From Anaspis maculata (taxonomy: Eukaryota; Arthropoda; Insecta; Coleoptera; Scraptiidae): a stretch of DNA of 64,000 bases. Positions 33,240 to 44,600 of the stretch are shown one piece after another (the stretch's first letter is position 1; every line of letters starts with the position of its first letter). Position numbers and translations under genes: made by a program. Under the pieces are notes generated by a model that saw only the letters and a list, made by a program, of their open reading frames with translations, made no database searches and was not told where the DNA came from. The DNA lies in contig CASBRS010000007.1 of the NCBI GenBank assembly GCA_949128115.1, positions 1 to 64,000 on the forward strand, written 5' to 3'.

Positions 33240-33700
33240 TGTTGTGGGGCGACACAAAACTTTCCCGGCGGTATCCAGGTACGTCAGTAATGGTTTTGAT
33301 CGAAGTGTCCCTTCGGGAAGGTGGGACTTAATTCGGAAATTGATGAAAACATTTTACTCAGTTGTGTGTTACGCGATCATTCTGCATCCATTGTTGGGCC
33401 TACAGAACAAGTGACAGGTTCTTAGGTTTCCATGGTGATGAATATTTCGAAAGGTAGAACTAGGAAGAAGACAATTGTTGCGAAATTTGAAAAATGCAAT
33501 GCTTAATCCAGACAAGTCCAGACCCAATGTGCTACCTGAAGGCTTCCGATCAAAATCATCTACCTAAAATCTAATCAGGTCATTCCAGGCTGAACCTATG
33601 CTTTCGTACCTGATTTCGATTTGATCGAATCAATAACTCGGTAATTATCGGGGCAGAACCTCTCAATTTGCACGATCGCATGAGCGGCTTTATATTTTCA
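33240..33700 (+). repeat. Family R, lone 572-bp-type unit (partial)
   Basis: Starts TGTTGTGGGGCGACACAAAA and follows the same order as the array units at 34673-39493 up to the GGCAGAACC and CGATCGCATGA blocks. Confidence 0.82.
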
Positions 33701-34672
33701 GTAGGAAAATTCCCGGGAAATTGTAGAGAATTTATTGAAAAATGTTCAAGAACCAGTTATCTATTCTTCAAAAACAAATGGTAGAAATCTGTTCACGGAA
33801 TAAAAAGTAGGAAAATTTCCAGTTTTTCCAGAGAGGAAAACTTGAAAACCGTTTGTCCGATTTTGAAAATTTTTGCTCCAAAAATTAATTCAGTCTTTTC
33901 TCCAACTTTCATTCGCAGCATGTCTGCACCTAAAATGAATATTTCGTGTGGCTCACCGCATGTTGAAGTTTACGCTGCAGTTTTTTCAAATCCACGGAAT
34001 ATGTAAATTTGTTATTGAAAAAATTACCGTCGGAAAACCGGAGCTGTGTCGATTTGAAAAATATATCCACAAGACGCCCAGTTCAATCTACTTCCGATAT
34101 CAGTCGAAATTTTTCGAAAAAAAGTCGATCCTCGTGCAGGAATGAATTTTTGAGTGGAGTGCTGCATCAAAAGCGAGTCATCCTGGTGGAAATCCGGGTG
34201 AGTCGTTCTCTCGAGTGGCAACGGCTAGGAGAAATTTTGAAAATTCATAACGCCCGATGGAAAAATAGTGGGAAATTGCAACTGCAGACTTAATTTGACT
34301 CTTATGTTTTGTTGCTTCCTGCCAAATTTGGTCCCAATTCATCGGATAGATTTTGAATAATTGAATGGTAAAGTTCTGAACTTTGACATTTTTTATTTTT
34401 TGACAGATGACAGACAAGGCACAATTTTTAACTGTTCTGAATACAGTTTTTCATGGGCTTTCAAACGGCAGTTTGCAAGTCAAAATCTGTGAGATATGGC
34501 TTCTGTCATTTTTTGATAGTGACACTTCCGTTTGACAGATGACAACCAAAAACTAATCAGCTCATTTAACAGCAAGACCCTGTCTGTATACCAAATTTCA
34601 AGTCGATCAGACCATCGGTTCGGCAGCTATCGTGTCAGAACGTTTTTCCTGCATCCTGCATCATTACAAATC
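33701..34672 (+). repeat. Family R, plus-oriented segment
   Basis: Matches 61790-62000 and 63830-64000 loosely at its start, the reverse of 19997-20270 in 33710-33990, and the reverse of 18560-18990 in 34130-34560. It contains the recurrent GTTTGACAGATGACA block (34533) and the CAAATTTCAAGTCGATC block near 34592. It runs directly into the next 572-bp unit. Confidence 0.75.
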
Positions 34673-37600
34673 TGTTGTGGGGCGACACAAAACTTTCCCG
34701 GCAGTATCCAGGGACGTCAGTAATGATTATGATTCAGGCGTCCCTTCGGGAAAGTGGGATTTAATTGAGAAGTTGATTGAAAAAGTTATAGTGAGTTGAG
34801 CATTCAGCGAGCATCCTGCATCCATTGTCGGGCCAACACAACAAATGACAGGTTCTTAGGTTTCCAAGGTGATGAAATATTTCGTAATGTATGAAGAACT
34901 ATAGTCCGGCGGCTTAAAGCCATATTTAAAATGGATTCTGCATTTTGTGCCGAAGCCAATTTTATTTTATTTTTGTGAAATATGATTGAGAATGAACGTT
35001 TTGAGGGGTGGAGCCATTCTCAATTTTTACCAGGGGGGGAGGGGGAGGGGGTTGCTCTGGCTTTTTGAGGGCTTTTTGGACCTTTTCTTTTGCACTCGAT
35101 GTTGTAAGCGAAAGCAAGGTGTTTTCTTGATCAGTGATATATCTGGATTTTTTAAGGTGATGTAGCCACCCCCTTCCCCTCTTGGGAGGGAGCTGGGGGG
35201 CTCAAGTTGACACATGTGGCCGATTTTCACTTTTTCTTTGATTTCGAACCAATATCGGCAAGTTTGGTATCGTTTCCGACCAAATCACATCTTCTGAACT
35301 CAACCATGACTCAAAAAAATCGATAGCGACAAGTTTAAACAAGTTGTGGATAGAATATCATGTTTTTTGTGCTCCTATTTGAAAACATTTTTTTGGGGGT
35401 GTTTTAGACATTTGTGATTGAATTCCATTTCAGGTCTATTATTTTGAACCATTTTGAGCCTGAGGAACGTATTTTAGCACAGTCTCTTGTTTTGGAAAAA
35501 AAATTAAAAAATGTTTTGTAAACTTGATTTGAGCAAATTTTTTGATAATTCACCAACAACGTCTGAAAGGTTATGAAAGTTTATAGTTGTGGTCTGTGGT
35601 CTTCTTGAAGAGTCCTGCGGGGGTGGAAAGAAACCGTAATCCCAAAGGGCGGGAGCCGCTCTTGATGGGGGTGTAGAATCTTAGGGGGAGGGGGGTGAAA
35701 TATTTTATTCATAATTTATGAGCGGGCTAGAAACAATCTTTTCACGGTTTCTGTTCCTATTTATTTCCGTGAAATTGGTCTTGAACCAAACTCAAAAGGG
35801 GGGATTCAATTTTGGGCTTGGTGACTATTGAAAAATGGCATTGCAACAGCAGCAACCCAAATTTTGCGAGGGTGATGGGACATTTTTCCACCAGGTCTGT
35901 GCACCATCGAACGCTCAAGCAGGGACTCATAATTTATGAACAGGCAATTTATAAAGAGACAATTTTTTCATGATTTCTGATTTCATGATCTTATTAGAGT
36001 TTGTTTGTGAAATTGGGCTCACATCAATCTCAAGGGGAGGGGATTACTTTTGGGCTTGCTAGCTGTTTTTGTTGTAATCACTCTCATCTTCTTGAAGGGG
36101 GTAGTAGGGGAAGAGATTTTCTTATTTCGACCTTGATGGCTACTTTTGCTGTAACATATATCAACATAGGAGGCAAAAGGTTTGTATGATATGTCATCTA
36201 GTAGGAGGATTTTGATAGGGGAGGGAGGGGGCATTCCCATTCTTCATTGATTGGGAGAGGTGAGAAATTCAGATGAGAGGTTCGGCAGTTTTTTTTTAAT
36301 CCAGAGCTTGATTCTCGCGTCATACTCGAGCATCCTTGCTTGGAGATTCTTCCCTCACTGATGAGGCTTAAAAGGCCGAACGTATCTCTTTACTTCCTTT
36401 CCTGCTCGAGGGTTCGATGGTCCACAGACCTAGTGGAAATGTCCAATCATCCCTGCAAAACCCACGCAAAATTCAAGCTACTGCCGCTAGTGCTGCTGCA
36501 GTAACGATCTTTGAATAGTCACTAAGCCCAAAATTGAAAGATTCTCCCCCCCCCTACCCCTTGAGTTTTATTTAAGATCAATTTTAGCGAAATAAAACAG
36601 AAACAGAAAAACAGAACAAAGATTGTTTCTAGCCCGCTCATAAATTTTGAGTAAAAATTTTCACCCCTCTCGCCCCCAGTTTCTACGTCCCCATCAAGGT
36701 TCTCGCCCTTTGGGATTATGGTTTCTTACCAACCCGCAGAACTCCTTAAGAACACTAAATACCACAATTATGAACTTTTATAACCTTTCAGACGTTGTTG
36801 AATTATGAAAAAATTTACTCAAAACAAGTTTACATATTTACTTTTTTATTTCCTCACAAAAACAAATGACTTTGCTAAAATACGTTCCTTAGGCGCAAAA
36901 TAATAGACCTGGAATGAAATGCAACCACAAATGTCTCAAACACCCCCAAAAAATGTTTTCAAATAGGAGCACAAAAAAACATGATATTCTCTGCACAACT
37001 TGTTTAAACTTGTCGCTATCGATTTTTTTGAGTCATGGTTGAGTTCAGAAGATGTGATTTAATCGGAAACAATACCAAACTTGCCGATATTGGTTCGAAA
37101 TCAAAGAAAAAGTGGAAATCGGTCACATGTGTCAGCTTGAGCCCCCCAGCCCCTTCCCAAGAGGGAAGGGAGTGCCGACACCACTTGAAAAAATCCTGAT
37201 CTATCACAGATCTGGAAAACACCATGCTTCCGCTTACAACATCGAGTGCAAAAGAAAAGGTCCAAAGAGCCCTCAAAATGCCAGAACAATCCCCTCCCCC
37301 TCCCCCCCTGGTAAAAATTGAGAATGGCTCCACCCCTCAAAACTTTCATTCTTAACCATGTTTCACAAAAATAAAATTAAATTAGCTTCGGCACAAAGTG
37401 CATGATTCATCTACTAAGCCGCCGGACTACTAGGAAGCTTATTGTTGCGGAATCTGAAGAATGCAATGCAGGTTCCTCATTGAAATTTTTGTTTCTACTT
37501 CAGACATGATGACGAAATTACACAAACTTGATGGAAAACTTTCTACATCTGTGTGTCAAATTTCAACTCTATTATCTTCAATTTAGAGCTTGGGCAGACA

Positions 37601-39493
37601 AGCCCAAACCCAATGTGGCACCTGAGGACTTTCGATCAAAATCATTCACCCAAAGTCTAATCAGGTCATTCCAGGCTGAACTTACGCTTTCGTACCTGAT
37701 TTCGATTTAATCCGATCAACAATTTGGTAGTTATCGTGGCAGAACCGTTTCATTTGCGCGATCGCATTATGAAGTATGTTGTGGGGCGACACAAAACTTT
37801 CCCGGCGGTATCCAGGGACGTCAGTAATGATTTTGATCGAAGTGTCCCTTCGGGAGGGGGAGAATTCTATTTAGAAATCTATGGAATTTTTTTATTGAGT
37901 TAGGCGTTGAGCAAGCATCCTGCATCCATTGTCGGGCCTACAGAACAAGTAACAGGTTGTTAGGTTTCCAAGGTGATGAAATATTTTGAAAGGTAGAACT
38001 AGGAAGCTAATTGTTGCTAATCTCAAGAAAGCATTGCTGGTTCCTTATTAAATTTTCGTTTCTAGTTCAGACATCGTGATCAAATTAGGCAAACTTGATT
38101 TAGGACCCTTACTGCATCTGTGTGTTAGATTTCAGATCTATATCTTCAATTTAGGGCTTGGGAAGACAGGTCCAAGCCCAATGTGCCATCTGAGGGCCTT
38201 CCAGTGAGAATTATTTACCCATAGTTCAATCAGCTCATTCCAGACTTGAATTATGCTTCCGTTCCTGATTCCGATTCGATCGGACCAACAATTACACAGA
38301 TATCGTGGCAGAACCGTTCATTTTGCGCGATCGTATATTAAGTAAATCTGTTGTGGGGCGACACAAAACTTTCCCGGCGGTATCCAGGGACGTCAGTAAT
38401 GATTTTGATCGAAGTGTCCCTTCGGGAGGGGGAGAATTCTATTTGGAAATCTATGGAATTTTTTTATTGAGTTGGACGTTGAGCAAGCATCCTGCATTCA
38501 TTGTCGGGCCTACAGAACAAGTAACAGGTTGTTAGGTTTCCAAGGTGATGAAATATTCTGAAGGGTAGAACTAGGAAGCTAATTGTTGCTAATCTCAAGA
38601 AAGCATTGCTGGTTCCTTATTAAATTTTCGTTTCTAGTTCAGACATCGTGATCAAATTAGGCAAACTTGATTTAGGACCCTTACTGCATCTGTGTGTTAG
38701 ATTTCAGATCTATATCTTCAATTTAGGGCTTGGGAAGACAGGTCCAAGCCCAATGTGCCATCTGAGGGCCTTCCAGTGAGAATTATTCACCCATAGTTCA
38801 ATCAGCTCATTCCAGACTTGAATTATGCTTCCGTTCCTGATTCCGATTTGATCGGACCAACAATTACACAGATATCGTGGCAGAACCGTTCATTTTGCGC
38901 GATCGTATATTAAGTAAATCTGTTGTGGGGCGACACAAAACTTTCCCGGCGGTATCCAGGGACGTCAGTAATGATTTTGATCTAAGCGTCCCTTCGGGAA
39001 AGTGGGACTCAATGGCGGAGTTGAGTTGAAAAGTTCCATTGAGTTGAGCGTTTAGCGAGCATCCTGCATCCATTGTCGGGCCGACAGAACAAGTGACAGG
39101 CTCTTAGGTTTTCACGGTGGTGAAATATTTCGAAAGGTAGAACTAGGAAGCTAACTGTTGTGATATCTCAAGAATGCAATGCTAGTTCCTTATTCAAATT
39201 TTTGTTTCCACTTTAGACATAATGATGAAATTACACAAACTTGACTGAGAACATTCTGCATCTGTGTGTCAAATTTCTACTCTATATCTTTAAATTTAGA
39301 GCTTGGGCAGACAAGCCCAGACCCAATGTGCCATCTGAGGGTTTCCAAACTAAATCATCTTCCCAATGTCTAATCAGGTCATTCCAGGCTGAACTTTATG
39401 CTTCCGTACCTGATTTCGATTTAATCTGATCAACAATTTGGTAGTTATCGTGGCAGAACCGTTTAATTTGCGCGATCGCATTATGAAGTAGGT
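34673..39493 (+). repeat. Four-unit 572-bp tandem array, first unit split by an insertion
   Basis: Units begin with TGTTGTGGGGCGACAC at 34673, 37777, 38349 and 38921. The last three are 572 bp apart. The first unit is cut at 34901 by the element 34902-37429. Its two pieces (34673-34901, 229 bp; 37433-37776, 344 bp) add up to 573 bp, the array period. Units 2 and 3 are nearly identical, so that duplication is recent; the last unit is more diverged. Non-coding. Confidence 0.9.
34902..37429. mobile_element. 2.5-kb foldback element with 3-bp target duplication
   Basis: The termini are perfect inverses: TAGTCCGGCGGCTTA at left and TAAGCCGCCGGACTA at right. CTA flanks both ends (34899-34901 and 37430-37432). 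Arms of about 1.05 kb (34902 to about 35960; about 36370 to 37429) mirror each other through GAGCCATTCTCAATTTTTAC, GGTGTTTTAGACATTTGTG-type and CTTTTGGGCTT-type blocks, around a loop of about 400 bp. Long G runs near 35033-35051 pair with C runs near 37295-37310. No protein frame is recognised. Confidence 0.92.
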
Positions 39494-40925
39494 ACAAGAT
39501 AATGATATAATTCAAAAGATAGAACTAGAGGTAGTTAACTATTGTGATATCTCAAGAATGCAATGCTAGTTCCACACAAGGGGGTTTACGCAGCACCAAC
39601 AACACTTGAAGACACAATTAATCGGGGCGCACTGTTGCCTTTAATGATGCAACCTAAATTATTGTTTGAAAAATAACTGGTGGAAATCAGTTCGCGGATT
39701 GAAAACCTGGGGCAGAGTTCTAATTAATTGCAATTCAGGGCCCCCAAGTAGTGACCTGTGAAATGAGACTTCGAGCCCATCAAGAAGTTAGGTCCGAGAC
39801 ACACCTGATGGCACGATAGTTCTGAAAACTAAAAAAAAAGAGGAGGGCTCAGTGGGGCTTCAAGAGACACCCGTAGACACCAGGAGCCTAAAGGGCTTCA
39901 ACGAACCCAAGAAGACACAAGGCCGCAGTTCTGGCCTGAAACGGCAAAATCTGATAGACACAGATGGGGGCCCCAGCAGGGCCTTGAACGGCAGACACCA
40001 TGGGGATGGGGCCCTGGTACCGAATCAAATAAGGGAACTGCACACATTTACAGTTTGTACATATTCGTCAATGGAATAAGCATACTGAAGTTGCTAAAGC
40101 TACAGAAAACACAAGGAGATTTACGGAGCCCCAAACAACACAAAGGATCGGTTCGCACTGTTGCCTCGAATGATGTAAGAAGATACAAAAGAAAACACCG
40201 AGAACCTGCCAAGAACAGCGTTCATGTTGTCACTTTGACATTGATACAATTCGTTACAAAAACGTAGTTACCTACCGGTTTGGTTGCTATGTTGCTAAAA
40301 AAATTGAATAGGCCAAAAATCGAGGAACAGGCAAGCGAGGCTGGAATCGGCCAGGAAAATTCTTAAAAATCCATAGCGCTTGTCCGGAAAACGGTGGAAA
40401 ACTCCAACTTCAGCATTAGTTTTACTCTTTGGTAATGTTGCTTCCTGCCGAGTTTGGTTCACATCTGTTGTATAGATTTTGAATAAATAAATGGCAAAGT
40501 TCCAGACTTTGATATTTTTTATAATTTGACAGATAGCAGGTAGGAAAATACTTTTGAATGTTCTGAATACAATTCTTCAAGGGCTTTCAAATGACATATT
40601 GCAAGTCAAGTTCCGTGAGATGTAGCTATTGTCATTTTCTGATAGTGACACTTCTGTTTGACAGATGACAGCCAAAAACTAATCCGGTCATTCCAGGGTG
40701 AAACCACGTCTGCATACCAAATTTCAAGTCGATCGGATCAACGTTTCGGCAGTTATCGTGGAAGATTACAGACATACACACATACGGACAGACATCATTC
40801 TGGAAATCGTCTCAATCGTCTTGAAAAACCTCAAAATGGATATATCCGGCGTAATCCCAAAACTTTTTTTCTGCACGATTACAATACTTTCCCTCCGAGT
40901 TCGTGGGGGGCCGGGAAAGTAAAAT
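39494..40925 (+). repeat. Family R, about 1.35-kb segment, copy of 61840-63166
   Basis: Collinear with 61840-63166: CCTGGGGCAGAGTTCTAA, CAGGGCCCC, CCTTGAACGGCAGACACCAT, CTGGTACCG, TTGACAGATGACAGCC, CAAATTTCAAGTCGATCGGA, TGGATATATCCGGCGTAATC and GGGGGGCCGGGAAAG. The AGGCCAAAA unit near 40311 is present once here but three times in the other copy. Confidence 0.85.
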
Positions 40926-41219
40926 TGTAAGAATAATGTAAAAGTAAAAAACCACCGCTTAGCCATCAATCTCTTGAGGTTTCGAACGCTCCTTGTTGCC
41001 GTTTTTGAAGTGACCTCTTGCTCTCGTAATCTCTGATGCATTTTGTTCAATAAGCATCAGCTGCCAAAAGAATTTCTGCTCCTTTTGTTAGTTTCGATTG
41101 ACCTGTTGTTCCAAATCAAAAAAGGATCAAATCTTGAAGTGGTGCTATTTGAATAATACATCTTTTTAAATTTTGAAAACAAGTTTTACTTTTCTTTTCC
41201 GTAGGTACATGTATTGCTA
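40926..41219. other. Spacer, nothing recognised
   Basis: No gene or repeat partner seen. Confidence 0.35.
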
Positions 41220-41667
41220 GACTAAGAATACAATGATGATGGCAATGTGAATATCAATCCAAGTAATGGAACAGCACCAAGTACTTGAGATACCTACACT
41301 GATACTATAAGTAGACAACCCTTTAGAAGAATTTTGAGATGTTGACAGATATTGAAAACCTGTGGGATCATCTGCCTTCAGCTGCAGCAATCGCTCGGAG
41401 GTCTGTAGTAAAACCAAGTAGTGGATGTAGAAAGCGGTCGATTGGGAAGTCGGCTATGAGATTGAACTTTAGCCTCAAAATGCTTTTGTCGCGCGGGAAG
41501 ATATTCATGTCTTGGCTGACAAGCATTGATGGATGTTGCAGGAACTTCACATACAAGGTGTCAGGTACTGGTTATTACAAACTTTGTGGGATGATTGATT
41601 CTCCTTCAAAAGTGAGACCCAAAGGAAATGGAACCAATTTTTTTTTTAAATGCTTTCTTCAGAAGCT
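41220..41667 (-). pseudogene. Jockey/RTE-like element, extreme C-terminus and 3' end
   Basis: On the minus strand, 41667-41340 reads QLLKKAFKKKIG, then SQDMNIFPRDKSILRLKF and FTTDLRAIAAAEG, followed by a tail. The tail (CCCACAGGTTTTCAA to ATAGTATCA) matches the end of the plus-strand copy at 25085-25160. It is the downstream half of the pseudogene whose upstream half is at 42813-43180. The two are separated by the MITEs at 41668-42810. Confidence 0.62.
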
Positions 41668-42281
41668 GTAGGGTGTTGAAGTTGATTTTCTCAAACCATT
41701 TCTCCACCGTAACTTTTGAACCGTGTTGGACCGATTTTTATTAAATTTGAAACGAAATTTACTTGAGTAGATCTCCATCGAACAATAACACAGACATTCA
41801 TCAACAATTTCCAGGGGGCTAGACAATATGGGGATGCTTTTTTTTCCTTCCCCATTTTCACTGACTTTTCTACATGTTTTTTCAATGTTTCAAATCTAAA
41901 TGTCTTGAAAACGAAGCCTTCAATCAAAATTTTACAACAGTACCTTCTCCTCCTAAACTGAACGGTCAATCCGAAAATATCGAATAAATAATCGGGGGAG
42001 ATATACACAGGGAACGAGAAAGGCGGCACTCGCCTATTATTTACCCGTAAATATTTTCAAGAATCGTGATATCGGTGTTCGTTTGGAACCTACTTGAGTG
42101 GTCCAAATATGATTGAAATCGGTACAAATGTTACGGTGGAAAAACGACTTGAAAAAGTTAGCTTCCACACACCCCATATCTTTTGGAAGAAGCATTTTGG
42201 GACCATGAGTCCATCGGCCATATTTTTGATGGGAAATCATCCCTCAAAGTTTGTGACTACCAGTACCAAACACCCTGTATA
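41668..42281. mobile_element. MITE with AGGGTGTT-type ends
   Basis: The left end TGTAGGGTGTT pairs with the right end AACACCCTGTATA-type (inverse). Subterminal arms of about 100 bp also mirror: TTTCTCCACCGTAAC near 41699 against GTTACGGTGGAAAAA near 42129, and TACTTGAGTAG against CTACTTGAGTGG in inverse arrangement. Non-coding. It lies back to back with the next MITE. Confidence 0.65.
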
Positions 42282-42282
42282 C

Positions 42283-42810
42283 GGTCCGTTTTTTTTTTAA
42301 TTTGCCCAGTGGAACTTTATTATACGTTTTACGCTTCAGGCAAACCATATTTTTTGGAATCGAAAAAAGAAAATCTGTCGATTATAGATGAAGTGTCAAT
42401 TTTTTTTTGACATGCAAAATTTTGACAAATAACAGAAAATAACATGTGACATCATTTTAAAGCCCTTGAAATTCTGAAGAGAAATTCACACTTTGGTGGA
42501 AACTGGACACTTTCGTAGCTTCCTAGACATTAAAAACTGATTTCGACAAAATTTAACATTTCACCAAATTTCATGGGTGATGCGTCACTTCAAAGTCCAT
42601 AAAATTCTGAAGAGAAATTTTGATTTTGGTGGAAATTGGGCGCTTCCACAGTTTTCTAGACATCAGAAACAAAATCTGTTGGAAAAAAAATTGACAGTTC
42701 ACCAATCGATAGATTTTCTTTTTCTGATTCCAAAAACATACGGTTTTCCTAGAGCGTGAAACGCAAAATGAGATTCCAATAAGGCTGGGCAAATAAAAAA
42801 AAAACGGACT
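42283..42810. mobile_element. 528-bp TIR element with internal 133-bp duplication
   Basis: Arms of about 140 bp: GGTCCGTTTTTTTTT at left against AAAAAAACGGACT at right, then TTTGCCCAG, GAATC and AAGAAAATCT blocks in mirror order. Internally a unit is repeated at about 42470 and 42603 (AAATTCTGAAGAGAAATT, TTTGGTGGAAA, CTAGACAT). Non-coding. It has split the Jockey-like pseudogene together with 41668-42281. Confidence 0.78.
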
Positions 42811-42812
42811 GT

Positions 42813-43180
42813 TTGAGTTTTGTCAGCAGCCTCTTCCGCCGGAGAACAGGTGGGGCGATGTAAGTCAACAGGCAGCCAAGACATGTGGGTAGATTTGACA
42901 GCCCCAGCGATGATCCGCATCACAGGAGCGCAGTACTGTACTGTCCACCAGGTGGATATTGGAAGAGCAGTGGTGTCAGCACCTCATGTTGTTCCCGCTA
43001 ATCTCTGCACCAGGTTCATTCGTGGCTGCGTCTTGGCACCGAGTCTCGCAAAAAAGACGTTGTTGCTGAGGGCTGAGACGATTGTAGATGAGTCTTCCTG
43101 GAAGATTGTAGCATACACTTGGCAGAGCGATGTTCTCAGGCTGTGGGATTTTTCAAAAATATTAGTCGAGTTCCATCGAT
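42813..43180 (-). pseudogene. Jockey/RTE-like element, thumb-region fragment
   Basis: Minus-strand translation gives RLGAKTQPRMNLVQRLAGTT (about 42990-43050), GADTTALPIST, YCAPVMRIIAGAVKST (about 42890-42935) and MSWLPVDLHRPTCSPAEEAA (about 42830-42890). This parallels TAKTKTRMNLVQRLARTTW and ALRIIAGVVKST of the copy at 24440-25110, in order, so it is the same family. A stop follows AGTT. Downstream coding resumes at 41667 after two MITE insertions. Confidence 0.8.
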
Positions 43181-43656
43181 AGGTTGAGAAATAATCAAAA
43201 AATTTAACAAATAAACTGACAAAATATAATTCTGGTTCAACTGTTCCGCATTGTGTAATTATGCCATTTTTAGGCTGCCCGTATGATACCCAATAAAATC
43301 ACATGTTGTGGCTCCGGTTTGAATGTTGTCGATTTTTTATTGCACGGCTGAATAGACATAATCCATTCCAAACTCAAAAGAACCACAGCTTGCCCTGAGA
43401 AATTCGAATTTTGTTGGTGTTGGTGGTGGTGATTTTTTATGTTTAATGTCATCTGATGCAGGGGAGGTTGCGTTAAAATTTGTGTCCGTATGACATGAAA
43501 ATGAATGAAAATACTGAGTCAGTGTCAAAATCTGACCCAACAATTAAATTGAAACGGCCATCCAGGAGAGCAAACATCACTTTGACAAATTTGATTAAAA
43601 TCATCTTGACTTTTTCAATACTGACTTTTTTTTCAAGCTTGGAATTGATAGTGATA
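43181..43656. other. Segment duplicated at about 44930-45127
   Basis: Parts resemble 44930-45127 (GAGAAATAATCAA against GAAAATAATCAAC, GGCTGC, TACCCAATAAAAT). With the related fragments at 43040-43150 and 44830-44930, this points to an old duplication of a 1.5-2 kb block including the following MITE. No gene. Confidence 0.5.
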
Positions 43657-43852
43657 TACACTGTGTCCCAGCTGAACATACAGCCTCGATTACGTCAGAA
43701 ACCGTAAAGCTGATGAAGAATATTTGCTCTTCTCTCAAATTTCTCTGCTCAGATTTGGGACTTATCCTCACAGAAATCAACGTTCATACTGACTTCATGA
43801 ATTCTGAACAAACTGAGTTGGTATGTCTCAGCTGGGACACCTCCTGTATGTA
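43657..43852 (+). mobile_element. MITE family C, copy 1
   Basis: The left end TACACTGTGTCCCAGCTGA and the right end TCAGCTGGGACACCTCCTGT are inverse-related, and CATACA/GTATGT follows inside. The second copy is at 45128-45417. Non-coding. Confidence 0.75.
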
Positions 43853-43870
43853 CGAGCAAAACAGTACCTA

Positions 43871-44305
43871 TACAGGGTGTTTTTCAACGACGATAAAAGA
43901 AATAATTCAACTGTGAGTAGATCTCGTAAAAATACGACGAAAACCCATATACCATTTTGCAAAGTTCGGCCTAATGACGAAGATACAGCCCTTCAAAGTT
44001 CATTTTTTTCGGATTTCAAAAATTTGTAACTCAGGAACGTTTCGACAAATTTAGCTTTAATCCAGCATATCAAGCTGGTTTGTCGTAATTATCTTTCAAC
44101 CTGTCAGATTTTGAAAGAAAAATTTGGCAGCTCGATAGATAGTTTCGACAAACCAGTCATGCTGAATTCAAGTTGTTTTGTTCAAAACGTCACTGAATTA
44201 CAAATTTTTGAAATCCGGAAAAAGTAAACTTTGAAGGGCTGTATTATCGTTGTCAGGCCGAAAATTATTTGCAATAACTTATGGTTTTATACGAACCTAT
44301 CAATG
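43871..44305. mobile_element. CAGGGTG-tipped palindromic MITE, right tip decayed
   Basis: Starts TACAGGGTGTTTTTCAACG. 43910-44040 and 44190-44305 are inverted copies (ACAGCCCTTCAAAGTTCATT and ATTTCAAAAATTTGTAA against their inverses, then GGCCTAATGACGA against GTTGTCAGGCCGA). No clear right terminus remains. Confidence 0.65.
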
Positions 44306-44339
44306 TCTCCTGTCGAAAATGGGACAAGTCTTTTGGTGA

Positions 44340-44600
44340 ACAACATGGCAGCAACGTGATGTCTCGTGATTTTTCAGATCGTACGTCGAGATACTTGGAA
44401 ATGGGTTGTGCTGCAGACGAAGCTCATCAAAGCTGGCATTGTGGTGATGTTTGAACGTTCATCAAGAATCTCCGATACATCGCGCTGACGTAGATGTTGA
44501 AGAGCGCACCAGCGGTGCCAGCACTGAGCACTGGGGGTAACCATCGTTGAATCTTCTGAAGCTGCGTTTCTTCTTGCCTACGTCGATCTGAAAGTATCAA
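44340..44600 (-). pseudogene. Non-LTR reverse transcriptase fragment
   Basis: On the minus strand, across frames, RRFNDGYPQCSVLAPLV (about 44515-44560) parallels the FNDGLPQGSVLAPLLF block of this RT group. ALFNIYVSAM reads in another frame. NASFDELRLQHNPFPSISTY (about 44400-44440) parallels the NVSFEGRPLQHNPFPKYL thumb block. Frameshifts are frequent. The catalytic motif C is not preserved. Confidence 0.68.

Noticed and set aside
40766..41050. Minus-strand frames ending in Met-Cys-Val-rich runs (also 62869-63183).
   Set aside because: They are the same stretch of a dispersed repeat including a CA/GT-rich tract; no gene signal.
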